A DNA stretch of 64,000 bases from Clostridium ganghwense (GCF_026735165.1 NZ_JAPQES010000001.1:558001-622000); one strand, 5' to 3'. Shown: positions 18,997 through 29,234, counted from the stretch's first letter. Made by a program: numbers and translations. Notes: generated by a model not told the origin, from the sequence alone.

Positions 18997-20796
18997 TTAT
19001 AGTTTTCTCCTTTCCTCAATAATTGCTGGAATTTTAATTCTGACTCTAGTACCTTCTCCTATAACACTTTCTATTTTCACTCCATCTTCACTTCCAAAAT
19101 GCAGTCTTATTCTATTAACTATATTGTTTATACCTATAGAATTAAACCCTTTTTTCTTTTGAATTTTTGAAGTCATAGCTTTATTTATAATTTCTTCACT
19201 CATACCTGATCCATTGTCAATTATATTAAAAATCACTGTATTTCCCTCTAATTTTGCCTCTACTCTAACAAAATGAGTCTTTCCCTTGCTATTAAACCCA
19301 TGAAACACCGCATTTTCAACAAAAGGCTGTATTAAAAACTTTATAGTTTTATACTTGTACACTTTTTCATCTATATCATATTCAACATAAAATCTGTTGT
19401 AATACCTCAATTTTAAAAGGTCTATATATTTCTCTAAAAATTCAAATTCCTCTTCTATGGAAATGAAAGTTTCATCTGTATTAGCTGAAAAAGTTAACAA
19501 TGCAATAAAAGAATTAAGTGCCTTAGTTATATTATCTGCCCCCTGCATTTCAGCCATAAGCTTTACTACATTCAAGGTGTTATACATAAAGTGAGGATTT
19601 ATTTTAGACTGAAGCGCATTCAACTCTACAATTCTTTTTTCTTCCTCTTCAATTCTTATCTGTCCTATTAATTCTTTTATTTTCCCCAACATCTTGTTAT
19701 AGGTTTTGCTAAGATAAACGATTTCCTCATTTCCATATACATCCACAGTTTCATCTAAGCTTCCATATTCAAATTTTTTCATCGTACTACTCAACTGCTT
19801 TATAGGTTTTGAGATATCTCTTGAAATGAATAAAGAAATTACTGTTACTAAGATTGTTAAAATTATTCCAAATAAAATAACCATATCCTTCATAGCAGTA
19901 ATATCACTAAACAGCTCTTTAGTTGAAATAATACTTACTACTTTCCAATCAGTATATTTAGACGTGTTGGTTACTATATAAGCTTTTTCTTTTCCCAGCA
20001 TTCCTTCTGTAATAATGCTCCCACACATAATATATTGCTCTAGCTCCTTACTTATGTGTTGTCCAATTTCTTCATTCTTACTGCTATAAACAATATTATT
20101 GTGTTCATCTACAATTAGCTGCTGGCTGTTAGGAGTTAAATTGACTTGCTCATATAATCCTTTTAATTCATCTACTTTTATATTTATTAAAAATACTCCT
20201 AACAAATCATTTTTAAAAGGATTTTTTATACACCTTCCTACACTTACCACATAGTGTTCATGAGGATTAACCTGTAAATTTTGATGTATTCCCAGTATTA
20301 CTTCTTTTCCATCTGCCTTAATTATATTTTTAAACCACTCCTCATTTTTAGGTGAGTACTCATAATTAATTGATTGATTATAGCCTTTACTATAAATAAA
20401 CTCCTTTTTGGTAGGATATAAATCTAAAGAATAAATATAATCATTTATTAAAAAATAATTTCTAAAGTAATAATCTGTTATCTTAAAATTATCTTGTATT
20501 CTTTGAAATTCTCCGTGCTCCAACTTTGAGTAATCTCGTGATAAAATTCCTTGAATATTTTCATCATAAAAGGTTGTCTCAGAAAGCTTAGCTATATTCT
20601 TAAAAAAGTTATCTAAATTTATAGTTATCTGAGAGTTTACTATCTGAAAAGAATTAGTAACTTTTGATTCCAAAGATTTTTTTGAATAATTATATATTAT
20701 TGCACTAAGAAAAACTATTGGAATGATTGTTATCCCAATATAAGAAAATATTAGCTGTTTACTTATGTTTAATTGGTTAAATTTTTTTATTTTCAT
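18997..20796 (-). CDS. YesM-type sensor histidine kinase
   Basis: A 599-residue membrane kinase. TM1 covers about 13-35, an extracellular Cache-like sensor about 40-290, TM2 near 297-320, then HAMP (DISKPIKQLSSTMKKFEYG). The His_kinase domain has the phospho-acceptor His in SKINPHFMYNTLN near residue 400. The HATPase domain shows FLIQPFVENAVFHG and DNGSGM. This is the class paired with YesN/AraC regulators that sense extracellular carbohydrate. It heads the two-gene sensor operon. Confidence 0.93.
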   Translation of the reverse strand: MKIKKFNQLNISKQLIFSYIGITIIPIVFLSAIIYNYSKKSLESKVTNSFQIVNSQITINLDNFFKNIAKLSETTFYDENIQGILSRDYSKLEHGEFQRIQDNFKITDYYFRNYFLINDYIYSLDLYPTKKEFIYSKGYNQSINYEYSPKNEEWFKNIIKADGKEVILGIHQNLQVNPHEHYVVSVGRCIKNPFKNDLLGVFLINIKVDELKGLYEQVNLTPNSQQLIVDEHNNIVYSSKNEEIGQHISKELEQYIMCGSIITEGMLGKEKAYIVTNTSKYTDWKVVSIISTKELFSDITAMKDMVILFGIILTILVTVISLFISRDISKPIKQLSSTMKKFEYGSLDETVDVYGNEEIVYLSKTYNKMLGKIKELIGQIRIEEEEKRIVELNALQSKINPHFMYNTLNVVKLMAEMQGADNITKALNSFIALLTFSANTDETFISIEEEFEFLEKYIDLLKLRYYNRFYVEYDIDEKVYKYKTIKFLIQPFVENAVFHGFNSKGKTHFVRVEAKLEGNTVIFNIIDNGSGMSEEIINKAMTSKIQKKKGFNSIGINNIVNRIRLHFGSEDGVKIESVIGEGTRVRIKIPAIIEERRKL

Positions 20797-21086
20797 TATT
20801 TATCACTCCAAATTTATATATAATCACAATAAATTCTACTTCTTTTTATTATAATAATAAATTATTGTAATCGTTAACGCAACTTTTAGGTTATATATCA
20901 TATTTCCATATATCATGTGCCATCTAAAAATACTTTTTTCTTAAACTTTAATTACACTATTTTCAAAATTATTAATGTTGGAATCTAAAATTATAATTAA
21001 TCTATTTTATTACATAAAATCTACACATTTTTTAATTATAATTACCTAAGAATTTAAATAAACATCTTTGAGGTGAATATAAAAAT

Positions 21087-22883
21087 ATGAATACAAAAAA
21101 AGAAAAAATTAAAGTATACAACATGACCTGTACCTCTTGCGAAAAAACAGTTGAAAAAACTATAAAAAAGCTAAATGGAGTTTCAAATACTTTGGTAAGC
21201 TACAGTGAACAATATGTAATTGTTGAATACGATACTAAACTTTGCAATAGAAAACTAATTGAAGATTCTATAAAAAATACTGGCTATAGTACTAAAGACT
21301 CCAATACCCATAAACTAATAGGAATATTTATCCTAGCAATTGCTATTATCCTTCTAGGTAATTCCACTCAAGGATTTGACATGAATGAAAAACTAAGTAA
21401 TGCTACTTATTTTGTCATTTTTATAGTAGGTATACTTACCTCCCTACACTGCGTAGGTATGTGTGGAGGTATAATGCTTTCTCAAAGTATGTCAAAAGAA
21501 AGTGGTAACAAACTAAGTACAATAAAACCATCTATTTTATATAATGCAGGAAGAGTACTTTCTTATACTATTCTTGGTGGAATAGTTGGAGCATTAGGTT
21601 CTGTAATTTCTCTATCTTTAAATTTTAAAGCTGGTATTCAAATCTTAGCAGGACTCTTTATGGTTATTATGGGACTTAATATAACAGGTTTTAGTTTGTT
21701 TAGAAGATTTAATATCAAACTTCCTTGGTCTTTTTGCTCTATTAAGAAAAAGCCAAGTTCTCCATTTATAGTAGGTATTTTAAATGGCTTTATGCCCTGC
21801 GGTCCACTTCAAACTATGCAACTATATGCCCTTGGGGCAGGCAGTGCATTCAAAGGAGCTGTATCAATGTTTTTATTCTCCCTTGGAACTGTACCACTTA
21901 TGTTAGCCTTTGGAGCAATTTCTGGTCTATTAAGTAAAGGATATACCAAAAAAATGCTTAAATTCAGTGGAATTCTTGTGGTAGTTCTAGGATTAATAAT
22001 GGGAAATAGGGGGCTTGCCTTAGCTGGAATTAGATTGCCTTCACTAAATAATAGAGTTTTAACTGAAAATTCTAATTCATCACAAGCTAATGTTTCTAAA
22101 GCTGTTATTGAAAATGGAGTTCAAGTTATAAATATGAATGCTGATTATAAAGGTTACACACCAAATGCTTTTTATATTCAGAGCAATATACCTGTTAAAT
22201 GGATAATCGATGGCAAACAGCTAACTTCCTGTAACAATGAAATTGTAGTACCCTCATTAAATATTGAGAAAAGATTGGAATCTGGTAAAAATATAATTGA
22301 ATTTACTCCTGAACAAAGCGGAGACATTAATTTCAGCTGCTGGATGGGCATGATTAGAGGGGTTATAAAAGTAGTAGATAATATTGATTCTGTTGATGTA
22401 TCAAAATCTGATGCCTCTCTACCTCCTGCATCTACTGACGGAAGTTGCTGCAGTTCTCCTATTGAGGACACTACACCATCTAACCCTAGTATATATGGGG
22501 ATGATTTGAATAAAGTACCTACTAACAAGCTAATTAATAAAGCTGATATTGAAAATGGTACTCAATCTTTAACTATAAAAGGAATAGGCTATGAATTTTC
22601 TCCATTAATAATGGTATTAAATAAAAATACACCAACAAAATTAACTTTGGATTTGAAAGATTTTGATAACCCTGAGGCTAAATATAAAATAATCTCTATT
22701 AATTCAGGAGATACCTTAACTACTTTCTATGGAAAAAAGGATATCATTGAAATAGAAACTATTTTTGAAAAGAGCGGTGGATATGCTGTTATCTATCAAA
22801 ATACTGTTTTAGGTGTTATTGAAGTGACAGATGATTTAAAAACTGTTAATTTAGAAAAAATACGAGAAAAATATCTTAAATAG
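21087..22883 (+). CDS. HMA / sulfite-exporter-like (SafE/DsbD_2) / cupredoxin fusion
   Basis: A 598-residue multidomain membrane protein. Residues 1-70 are a heavy-metal-associated domain with the metal motif TCTSC (residues 13-17). Residues 75-310 are a six-to-seven-span SafE/DsbD-like core with GILTSLHCVGMCGGIMLSQS and ILNGFMPCGPLQTMQ. Two cupredoxin-like beta domains follow at about 330-430 and 485-590. The first carries Cys and Met candidate ligands in LTSCNN and FSCWMGMIRG; between them lies a Cys-rich stretch DGSCCSSP. Family knowledge links this architecture to copper (or similar metal) handling across the membrane. It is monocistronic with its own terminator. Confidence 0.88.
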   Translation: MNTKKEKIKVYNMTCTSCEKTVEKTIKKLNGVSNTLVSYSEQYVIVEYDTKLCNRKLIEDSIKNTGYSTKDSNTHKLIGIFILAIAIILLGNSTQGFDMNEKLSNATYFVIFIVGILTSLHCVGMCGGIMLSQSMSKESGNKLSTIKPSILYNAGRVLSYTILGGIVGALGSVISLSLNFKAGIQILAGLFMVIMGLNITGFSLFRRFNIKLPWSFCSIKKKPSSPFIVGILNGFMPCGPLQTMQLYALGAGSAFKGAVSMFLFSLGTVPLMLAFGAISGLLSKGYTKKMLKFSGILVVVLGLIMGNRGLALAGIRLPSLNNRVLTENSNSSQANVSKAVIENGVQVINMNADYKGYTPNAFYIQSNIPVKWIIDGKQLTSCNNEIVVPSLNIEKRLESGKNIIEFTPEQSGDINFSCWMGMIRGVIKVVDNIDSVDVSKSDASLPPASTDGSCCSSPIEDTTPSNPSIYGDDLNKVPTNKLINKADIENGTQSLTIKGIGYEFSPLIMVLNKNTPTKLTLDLKDFDNPEAKYKIISINSGDTLTTFYGKKDIIEIETIFEKSGGYAVIYQNTVLGVIEVTDDLKTVNLEKIREKYLK

Positions 22884-22911
22884 TCTATACATTATTTATT
22901 CTTAATATATC

Positions 22912-22953
22912 AAAAGAAGTTTAGCATATTATTTTGCTAAACTTCTTTTTTAA
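22912..22953 (+). terminator. Intrinsic terminator after the HMA/SafE gene
   Basis: AAAAGAAGTTTAGCA pairs perfectly with TGCTAAACTTCTTTT, followed by T-rich sequence. A strong terminator in the otherwise gene-free 22884-23186. Confidence 0.92.
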
Positions 22954-22982
22954 TTATATCTTTTATGAAAATAATTTTAAAA

Positions 22983-22998
22983 TGTGATTTCAATCACA
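22983..22998. promoter_or_regulatory. Crp/Fnr-family binding-site palindrome upstream of pflB
   Basis: TGTGATTTCAATCACA is a perfect TGTGA-N6-TCACA palindrome 189 bp before the pflB start. It matches the Crp consensus and is close to Fnr-type sites. Since pyruvate formate-lyase is an anaerobic enzyme, control by a Crp/Fnr-family regulator is plausible. No such regulator gene lies in this window. Confidence 0.6.
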
Positions 22999-23110
22999 GA
23001 AATAATAATTGTTAAGTAATATAATTTAACCATAGAATATAACAGTTCTAAATAACACACTGATACAGAATTTAAACATTAGTTTAATAGTTATAATTTA
23101 CCCAATACAG

Positions 23111-23125
23111 GTAAAGATACTTTAC
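23111..23125. promoter_or_regulatory. Inverted repeat in the pflB upstream region
   Basis: GTAAAGATACTTTAC has 6-bp perfect arms around ATA, 62 bp before the pflB start. Its half-sites resemble those of the palindrome before yjjI (TGTAAA/TTTACA). The two glycyl radical operons could therefore share a regulator, but this rests on half-site likeness only. Confidence 0.35.
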
Positions 23126-23186
23126 TGATATAGCACAATTCGAAACTATTGTAGCACACAAATATAATTTAAAGGAGTGTATAAAT

Positions 23187-25409
23187 ATGTTAAAACAATG
23201 GAAAAACTTCAAAGAATGTAATTGGACACAAACTATTGATGTAAGAGATTTTATTCAAAATAACTATAAAGTTTACACTGGTGATAAAGAGTTTTTAGCA
23301 CCACCTACAGATAAAACAAAAGTAGTTTGGGATAAGGCTAGTAAACTTATTTTAGAAGAAGTTAAAAAAGGTATTCTTGATATAGATACTGAAACTGTTT
23401 CTGGAATAAATAACTTCAAACCTGGATATTTAGATAAAGAAAATGAAGTTATCGTAGGTTTTCAAACTGATGCTCCATTAAAGAGAATTACAAATCCTTT
23501 TGGTGGTATCAGAATGGCTAAGCAAGCTTTAGAAGCTTACGACTATAAAATAAATAACGAAATGGATGAGATTTTCACAAAATATAGAAAAACTCACAAC
23601 CAAGGTGTTTTTGATGCTTATACAGAAGAAATGAGATTAGCTAGAAGAGTAGGAGTTATAACTGGTCTTCCAGATGCATATGGTAGAGGAAGAATCATAG
23701 GAGACTATAGAAGAATTGCTCTTTATGGTATAGACTTCTTGATTGAAGAAAAGAAAAAAGATCTAAAAAATCTAAAAGGCACTATGCTGGATGAATTAAT
23801 AAGATTAAGAGAAGAAGTTAGTGAACAAATTAAAGCTCTTCATGAAATTAGAGAAATGGCTCTGTCTTATGGAGTTGATATATCCAAACCGGCAGGAGAT
23901 GCTAGAGAAGCTGCTCAGTTCTTATACTTTGGATATCTAGCCAGTATAAAAGAAAATAATGGTGCTGCAATGTCTCTTGGAAGGACAAGTACCTTCCTTG
24001 ATATATATATTGAAAGGGATTTGGAGAATGGATTAATTACTGAAGCAGAAGCTCAAGAAATAATTGATCAATTTATCATCAAATTAAGAATGGCAAGACA
24101 TTTAAGAACACCTGAATATAACGATTTATTCGCTGGAGATCCAAATTGGGTTACTGAAGCTATAGGTGGCGTAGGTTTAAATGGAATACCACTAGTTACA
24201 AAAACTTCATTTAGATATCTTCACACATTAATAAATTTAGGATCAGCTCCTGAACCAAATATGACAGTATTATGGTCTCAAGATCTTCCAGAAAACTTTA
24301 AAAAATTCTGTGCTGAAATGTCTATCTTAACTGACTCAATACAATATGAAAATGATGATATAATGAGACCTATTTATGGTGATGACTACGCTATAGCTTG
24401 CTGTGTATCTGCTATGAAGGTCGGAAAACAAATGCAGTTCTTTGGAGCAAGATGCAACCTTGCAAAGGCATTATTACTTTCAATTAATGGTGGCGTAGAT
24501 GAGAAAAAAGGAATAAAGGTTATACCAAACATTGAACCTATTACAGATGATGTATTAGATTATGAAAAAGTAAAAGAAAATTATTTTAAAGTATTAAAAT
24601 ACATTGGAGAACTTTATGTAAATACTATGAATATAATTCACTTTATGCATGATAAATATGCTTATGAAGCTTCTCAAATGGCACTTCATGATACAAAATT
24701 AGGTAGACTAATGGCATTTGGTGTTGCTGGACTATCTGTTGCTGCTGACTCATTAAGTGCAATCAAATTTACTAAAGTAAAACCAATTAGGAAAGACGGT
24801 ATTACAGTAGATTTTGAAATTGAAGGAGATTTTCCTAAATACGGTAACGATGATGATAGAGCTGACAGTATCGCTGTAGAAATTGTAGATACCTTCTCAA
24901 AAGAACTTAAGAGCCATCCAACTTATAGAAATGCTGAACACACGCTATCAGTATTAACGATTACTTCAAATGTGGTTTATGGTAAAAAGACAGGTTCAAC
25001 ACCTGATGGAAGAAAAGAAGGAGAACCTTTTGCACCAGGGGCAAACCCAATGCACGGAAGAGATATTGAAGGTGCTCTTGCTTCTCTAAACTCAGTTGCT
25101 AAAATTCCATACTCCAGCTGTGAAGATGGTGTTTCAAATACCTTTTCCATAATACCAGATGCTTTAGGTAAAGAAGATGAATCAAGAATAAATAACTTAG
25201 TAGCCATAATGGATGGATACTTTGGGCAAAATGCTCATCACTTAAACGTAAATGTTTTAAATAGAGAAACATTAATGGATGCAATGGAACATCCTGAAAA
25301 ATATCCAACACTTACAATAAGAGTTTCTGGATACGCCGTTAATTTTAATAGATTATCAAAATCTCAACAAAAAGAAGTAATAAGTAGAACATTCCACGAA
25401 AAACTATAG
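23187..25409 (+). CDS. pflB: Pyruvate formate-lyase
   Basis: A 740-residue glycyl radical enzyme that converts pyruvate and CoA to acetyl-CoA and formate in anaerobic cytoplasm. The catalytic adjacent cysteines are in AIACCVSAM near residue 406. The radical glycine is in RVSGYAVNF near 716, just before the C terminus. The length and the N-terminal [19 protein letters not shown] match true PFL rather than the diol dehydratase classes. AAAGGAGTG precedes the ATG. The activase gene follows after 10 bp. Confidence 0.97.
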   Translation: MLKQWKNFKECNWTQTIDVRDFIQNNYKVYTGDKEFLAPPTDKTKVVWDKASKLILEEVKKGILDIDTETVSGINNFKPGYLDKENEVIVGFQTDAPLKRITNPFGGIRMAKQALEAYDYKINNEMDEIFTKYRKTHNQGVFDAYTEEMRLARRVGVITGLPDAYGRGRIIGDYRRIALYGIDFLIEEKKKDLKNLKGTMLDELIRLREEVSEQIKALHEIREMALSYGVDISKPAGDAREAAQFLYFGYLASIKENNGAAMSLGRTSTFLDIYIERDLENGLITEAEAQEIIDQFIIKLRMARHLRTPEYNDLFAGDPNWVTEAIGGVGLNGIPLVTKTSFRYLHTLINLGSAPEPNMTVLWSQDLPENFKKFCAEMSILTDSIQYENDDIMRPIYGDDYAIACCVSAMKVGKQMQFFGARCNLAKALLLSINGGVDEKKGIKVIPNIEPITDDVLDYEKVKENYFKVLKYIGELYVNTMNIIHFMHDKYAYEASQMALHDTKLGRLMAFGVAGLSVAADSLSAIKFTKVKPIRKDGITVDFEIEGDFPKYGNDDDRADSIAVEIVDTFSKELKSHPTYRNAEHTLSVLTITSNVVYGKKTGSTPDGRKEGEPFAPGANPMHGRDIEGALASLNSVAKIPYSSCEDGVSNTFSIIPDALGKEDESRINNLVAIMDGYFGQNAHHLNVNVLNRETLMDAMEHPEKYPTLTIRVSGYAVNFNRLSKSQQKEVISRTFHEKL

Positions 25410-25419
25410 AGGTGATATT

Positions 25420-26148
25420 ATGATAAAAGGAAGAATTCATTCTATTGAAAGCATGGGGCTTGTCGATGGGCCTGGAATAAGAACAGTAGTATTTTTCCAA
25501 GGTTGTCCGCTAAGATGTGCTTATTGTCACAATCCTGATACTTGGAATTTACAAGGAGGTACTGAAATAACTCCAAAAGAGCTGTTAAAGAAACTTCTAA
25601 GATTTAAGCCCTACTTTGAAAAATCCGGTGGAGGCGTTACCTTCTCTGGTGGCGAAGTACTTCTTCAGCCAGATTTTCTAATAGAAATTTTAAAACTATG
25701 CAAAGAAAATGGCATACACACAGCCATTGATACTTCTGGATTTGGTCCTGGAAAATTCGATAAAATATTAAAATATGCAGATTTAGTTTTATTAGATATA
25801 AAGCACGCAAATGATTCAGGATATAGAAATTTAACTGGTCAAAGTAAAAAAGGCCTTGATGAATTTTTAAAAGCTCTTTCCAACTCTAACACTAAACTGT
25901 GGATAAGACATGTAGTAGTTCCTGGACTTACAGATTCTAAAGAGCACATACTAAAGCTTGGAAAAATAATAAAAGGCATAAAAAATGTTGAAAAGATTGA
26001 ATTGCTTCCTTATCATACTCTTGGTATTAACAAATATGAAAAGCTAGGCATAAATTATAAACTTAACAACGTACCTCCTATGGATAAAGAATATACCAAA
26101 GAACTTGAAAACTTACTAAAAGAATATATAAAAAAGAAAAGATTGTAA
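25420..26148 (+). CDS. pflA: Pyruvate formate-lyase activating enzyme (radical SAM)
   Basis: A 242-residue radical SAM enzyme that generates the glycyl radical on PflB. The cluster motif CPLRCAYC lies at residues 29-36, and VTFSGGEVLLQ near 72-82 is the SAM-binding GGE motif. There is no ferredoxin insert, which is normal for PflA and unlike the YjjW activase in this window. AGAGGTG precedes the ATG. Its stop codon lies inside the terminator hairpin. Confidence 0.96.
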   Translation: MIKGRIHSIESMGLVDGPGIRTVVFFQGCPLRCAYCHNPDTWNLQGGTEITPKELLKKLLRFKPYFEKSGGGVTFSGGEVLLQPDFLIEILKLCKENGIHTAIDTSGFGPGKFDKILKYADLVLLDIKHANDSGYRNLTGQSKKGLDEFLKALSNSNTKLWIRHVVVPGLTDSKEHILKLGKIIKGIKNVEKIELLPYHTLGINKYEKLGINYKLNNVPPMDKEYTKELENLLKEYIKKKRL

Positions 26149-26165
26149 AATCTTTTCTTTTTATA
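26134..26165. terminator. Bidirectional terminator between pflA and rpoN
   Basis: GAAAAGATT pairs with AATCTTTTC, flanked by A-rich sequence on one side and CTTTTTAT on the other. It can end both convergent transcripts. It overlaps the last codons of pflA. Confidence 0.8.
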
Positions 26166-26171
26166 TATTCT

Positions 26172-27539
26172 TTAAAATCTTTTTCTTTTACTTGATGATT
26201 TTATTCCCATTTCTTCTCTATATTTGGCTATGGTTCTTCTTGAAATATCAATATTTTTTTCCTTTAATAATTGACAAATCTTTTGATCTGAAAGAGGTTT
26301 CTTTTTATCCTCATTATTTATAACTTCTTGTATTTCCTTCTTGATTATCTTTGTGGATACATCTTCAATACTATCAACTCTTGATATACCTGTTGTAAAT
26401 AAGTCTTTTATTTTTATTGTTCCTTTATCTGTATGAATATATTTCTCTCTTATGGCTCTACTAACAGTAGATTCATGTATTTCTAAATTATCTGCTATTT
26501 CTTTTAATGTCATAGGTTTTAAATACTCATCACCAAACTCAAAATAATCCTTTTGAATTTCTAATATCTTTTCTAATATGTTATATATTGTGTTTTCTCT
26601 TTGATTAATACTCTTAATTAAAAAAACAGCACTATTTAATTTCTCTTTAACAAACTTTACAGTTTGTTTATCATCTTCATTATTTATTATTTTCTTATAT
26701 AATCCATTTATATTAAGTTTTGGTATAGTACCATCATTCATTATTATATGGTATTCTCCATCTATCTTTTTTATATACGCCTCTGGAACTATATATTTTG
26801 TTTCTTCCCCAGTATAAAATCCTCTTGAGGGTTTAGGTTCTAAAGTCTTTATAATATCTCCATACTCTTGCGCTTTTTGCACAGTTATTTTTAATTTTTT
26901 TGCAATAACATTATATTTATTCTCAGCTAAAAGTTCTAGATATTCATCTACTATTTTGAAAATATTCTCATCTTTCAAATCCTTTTCAATTAACTGAATT
27001 TTTAAACATTCTTTAATATCTCTAGCTCCTATTCCAGTAGGTTCAAGAGATTGTACAATTTCTAGGCACCTCTGTGATAATTCTTGTGAAATCGTCAATT
27101 CCTCTGCAATATCTTCTATGCTAGTTCCTAAATATCCTCTTTGATTTATATTTTCAACTATATACTCACACATAGATTTTATATAATCTGTTTCATTTAG
27201 GTCTATAATTTGCTCCTTTAAAAACTCTTTTAATGACTTTTTAGCACTAATAAAATTAAAAGGAGATACTTCTTCATCATCTCTATGATAACTACTGTGT
27301 CCATAATTATCAAATTCAAGATGTTTTATAAGTTTCTTATAATCGATTTCATCCTGTGCCTTATCATTATCATTTTTCTTATATTCCGCATCCAATACAG
27401 GATTTTCTTGAAGTTCTTTTTCTATATATGTTTGAATTTCAAAATTAGACATTTGAAGTAATTTTACAGATAATTGCATTTGCTGCGTCATTATTAGTTT
27501 TTGTTCTTGGGTTAAATTTAACTTAAACTCCATCTTCAT
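26172..27539 (-). CDS. rpoN: RNA polymerase sigma-54 factor
   Basis: A 455-residue sigma-54. Region I has the Gln/Leu-rich activator-responsive start (LIMTQQMQLSVKLLQMSNFE). The core-binding domain is about 95-240. A helix-turn-helix lies near 345-375 (TLKEIADNLEIHESTVSRAI). The RpoN box SRRTIAKYREEMGI lies near residue 430 and recognises the -24 element. Length is normal. The ATG at 27539 has GGTGA upstream; a second ATG two codons later is possible. Promoters of this class need an enhancer-binding activator, and none is encoded here. Confidence 0.95.
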   Translation of the reverse strand: MKMEFKLNLTQEQKLIMTQQMQLSVKLLQMSNFEIQTYIEKELQENPVLDAEYKKNDNDKAQDEIDYKKLIKHLEFDNYGHSSYHRDDEEVSPFNFISAKKSLKEFLKEQIIDLNETDYIKSMCEYIVENINQRGYLGTSIEDIAEELTISQELSQRCLEIVQSLEPTGIGARDIKECLKIQLIEKDLKDENIFKIVDEYLELLAENKYNVIAKKLKITVQKAQEYGDIIKTLEPKPSRGFYTGEETKYIVPEAYIKKIDGEYHIIMNDGTIPKLNINGLYKKIINNEDDKQTVKFVKEKLNSAVFLIKSINQRENTIYNILEKILEIQKDYFEFGDEYLKPMTLKEIADNLEIHESTVSRAIREKYIHTDKGTIKIKDLFTTGISRVDSIEDVSTKIIKKEIQEVINNEDKKKPLSDQKICQLLKEKNIDISRRTIAKYREEMGIKSSSKRKRF

Positions 27540-27667
27540 CTCTTATCACCACTTTACATATAGTACATTAATAATATTATATCATAGATTTAAAATATAA
27601 ATATATATATTTTTTACAACATTCCCCATTTTATTAATTTTTACAATCCTACTTTTTAAATATTTAA

Positions 27668-27711
27668 AGAAAACACAAATATAAACATAGTATATATTTG
27701 TGTTTTTTGTA
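27668..27711 (-). terminator. Intrinsic terminator after the DegV-family gene
   Basis: On the minus strand, AACACAAATATA pairs with TATATTTGTGTT and is followed by TTCTTT. It lies 30 bp past the stop codon of the DegV gene. Confidence 0.7.
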
Positions 27712-27737
27712 AATTTTGATTCTTTTTTAGTATGGAA

Positions 27738-28580
27738 TTAATTGCATTTTTCTATATAAGCTATACCACAAGCATCTGGTCCTGAATGTGTCCCTACTAC
27801 GCATCCTACTTCACACTCAATATAATTACATTCTCTCTTATTTAACTCATCTCTAAGCACAGGAAGAATGTCTTGATTATCTATATGAAGTAATATGCTA
27901 GTTTCTTCTTCATTTAACCCACTTGTTTCTAATGCTCTTAGAATAGTTTTAATTGCTTTCTTTGTTCCTCTCACCTTATCTATAACTGCCATTTCTCCAT
28001 CTACAACTGCTAAAATTAATTTAATCCCCAGAAAACTTCCAATAACTCCAGCAGCTTTGGAAAGTCTTCCTCCCTTAACTAAGTTATCTAAACTTGAAAA
28101 GGCATAAGCATTTTTTACATGTGGAATAGTTTCCTTTATTTTTTCTTCGATTTCATATATATTGTATCCTTTTTCTTTTAATTCTGCAGCCTTCATAGCA
28201 AGTAATCCTAATCCAGCTGTAACATTCAAACTATCTATTACTACTATATCGTCAGTACCTATCATATCTTTTGCAATACAAGCTGAATTATATGTTCCGC
28301 TCATTTTAGAAGAAATGTGTATAGAAACTATTTTATAGCCCTCATCTATATATTTTTTATAACATTCATAAAATCTATACGGGGTAATTTGAGCAGTAGC
28401 TGGCAAAATATCACTATCTTTTATTCTTCTTAAGAATTCATGGATATCTATATCAACCCCATCTAAATAGCTTTCTTCTCCAAAACTAACTATTAGGGGC
28501 ATAACATCCAAACCATATTTTTCTACCATTTCTCTATTTAAATCTGCTGTACTATCTGTAATAATCTTAATCTTCTCCAT
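27738..28580 (-). CDS. DegV-family fatty-acid-binding protein
   Basis: A 280-residue two-domain DegV protein. The N-terminal motif KIITDSTADLNREM and the segment VSIHISSKMSGTYNSA hold the Ser residues that bind the carboxylate head group. FSSLDNLVKGGRLSKAAG is the second family signature. The C terminus has VGCVVGTHSGPDACGIAY. Family knowledge: DegV/FakB proteins present fatty acids to FakA kinase. No FakA gene is in this window. A GGGGGG ribosome site precedes the ATG. It follows trmL after 18 bp and is probably co-transcribed. Confidence 0.94.
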   Translation of the reverse strand: MEKIKIITDSTADLNREMVEKYGLDVMPLIVSFGEESYLDGVDIDIHEFLRRIKDSDILPATAQITPYRFYECYKKYIDEGYKIVSIHISSKMSGTYNSACIAKDMIGTDDIVVIDSLNVTAGLGLLAMKAAELKEKGYNIYEIEEKIKETIPHVKNAYAFSSLDNLVKGGRLSKAAGVIGSFLGIKLILAVVDGEMAVIDKVRGTKKAIKTILRALETSGLNEEETSILLHIDNQDILPVLRDELNKRECNYIECEVGCVVGTHSGPDACGIAYIEKCN

Positions 28581-28598
28581 TGCTTCCCCCCCTTTTAC

Positions 28599-29084
28599 TT
28601 ATTTCATTCCTGGAAAGCCTAACTGTCTAATTGCTTCATAAGCCACAATTGATACAGTATTTGAAAGATTTAAAGATCTTGTTGTTGTACTAACCATTGG
28701 AACTCTAATACGATTTTCAACATATCTATCTCTAATATAATCAGGAAGTCCCGAAGATTCTCTTCCGAAAACTATAAAGTCTCCTTGTTTATACTTTGCT
28801 TCGTCATGATGATACTTACTTTCTTTTGTGGTTGATAAGTAAATTGTAGCATCTGGATACTTTTCTAACATATCATCAAAAGATTCATGTATTTCTAAAT
28901 CCAATAATGGCCAGTAATCTAGTCCTGCTCTTTTTACCTTTTTATCATCTAAAGTAAATCCTAACGGCTTGATTAAGTGTAGTCTACAATTAGTTAGCAC
29001 ACACGTTCTTCCAATATTCCCTGTATTTTGAGGTATCTCTGGTTCAAATAAAACTATATGTAAATTCGGTTTATCTATTTTCAT
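28599..29084 (-). CDS. trmL: tRNA (cytidine(34)-2'-O)-methyltransferase
   Basis: A 161-residue SPOUT methyltransferase that 2'-O-methylates the wobble base of tRNA-Leu isoacceptors. Visible signatures are LFEPEIPQNTGNIGRTC near residues 12-28, the knot motif FVFGRESSGLP (here FIVFGRESSGLPDYI) near 104-118, and NLSNTVSIVAYEAIRQLG near 139-156. The length matches TrmL (about 155-160). Located between a HAD phosphatase and a DegV gene. AGGAGG precedes the ATG. Confidence 0.94.
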   Translation of the reverse strand: MKIDKPNLHIVLFEPEIPQNTGNIGRTCVLTNCRLHLIKPLGFTLDDKKVKRAGLDYWPLLDLEIHESFDDMLEKYPDATIYLSTTKESKYHHDEAKYKQGDFIVFGRESSGLPDYIRDRYVENRIRVPMVSTTTRSLNLSNTVSIVAYEAIRQLGFPGMK

Positions 29085-29155
29085 TTTTCATTTCCTCCTT
29101 ATCCAAATACCACACATTATATATTACCTTAATTGACATATAAGGTAAAGTACAC

Positions 29156-29198
29156 AAAATAACAAATTCAGTGGGTAAAAAACATTCCCACTGAAACA
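29156..29198 (-). terminator. Intrinsic terminator after the HAD phosphatase gene
   Basis: On the minus strand, TTCAGTGGG pairs with CCCACTGAA around an 11-nt loop, followed by TTTGTTATTTT. Confidence 0.8.
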
Positions 29199-29234
29199 AT
29201 AAAATTATTTAACTATTATACAACTAGTCTAACC

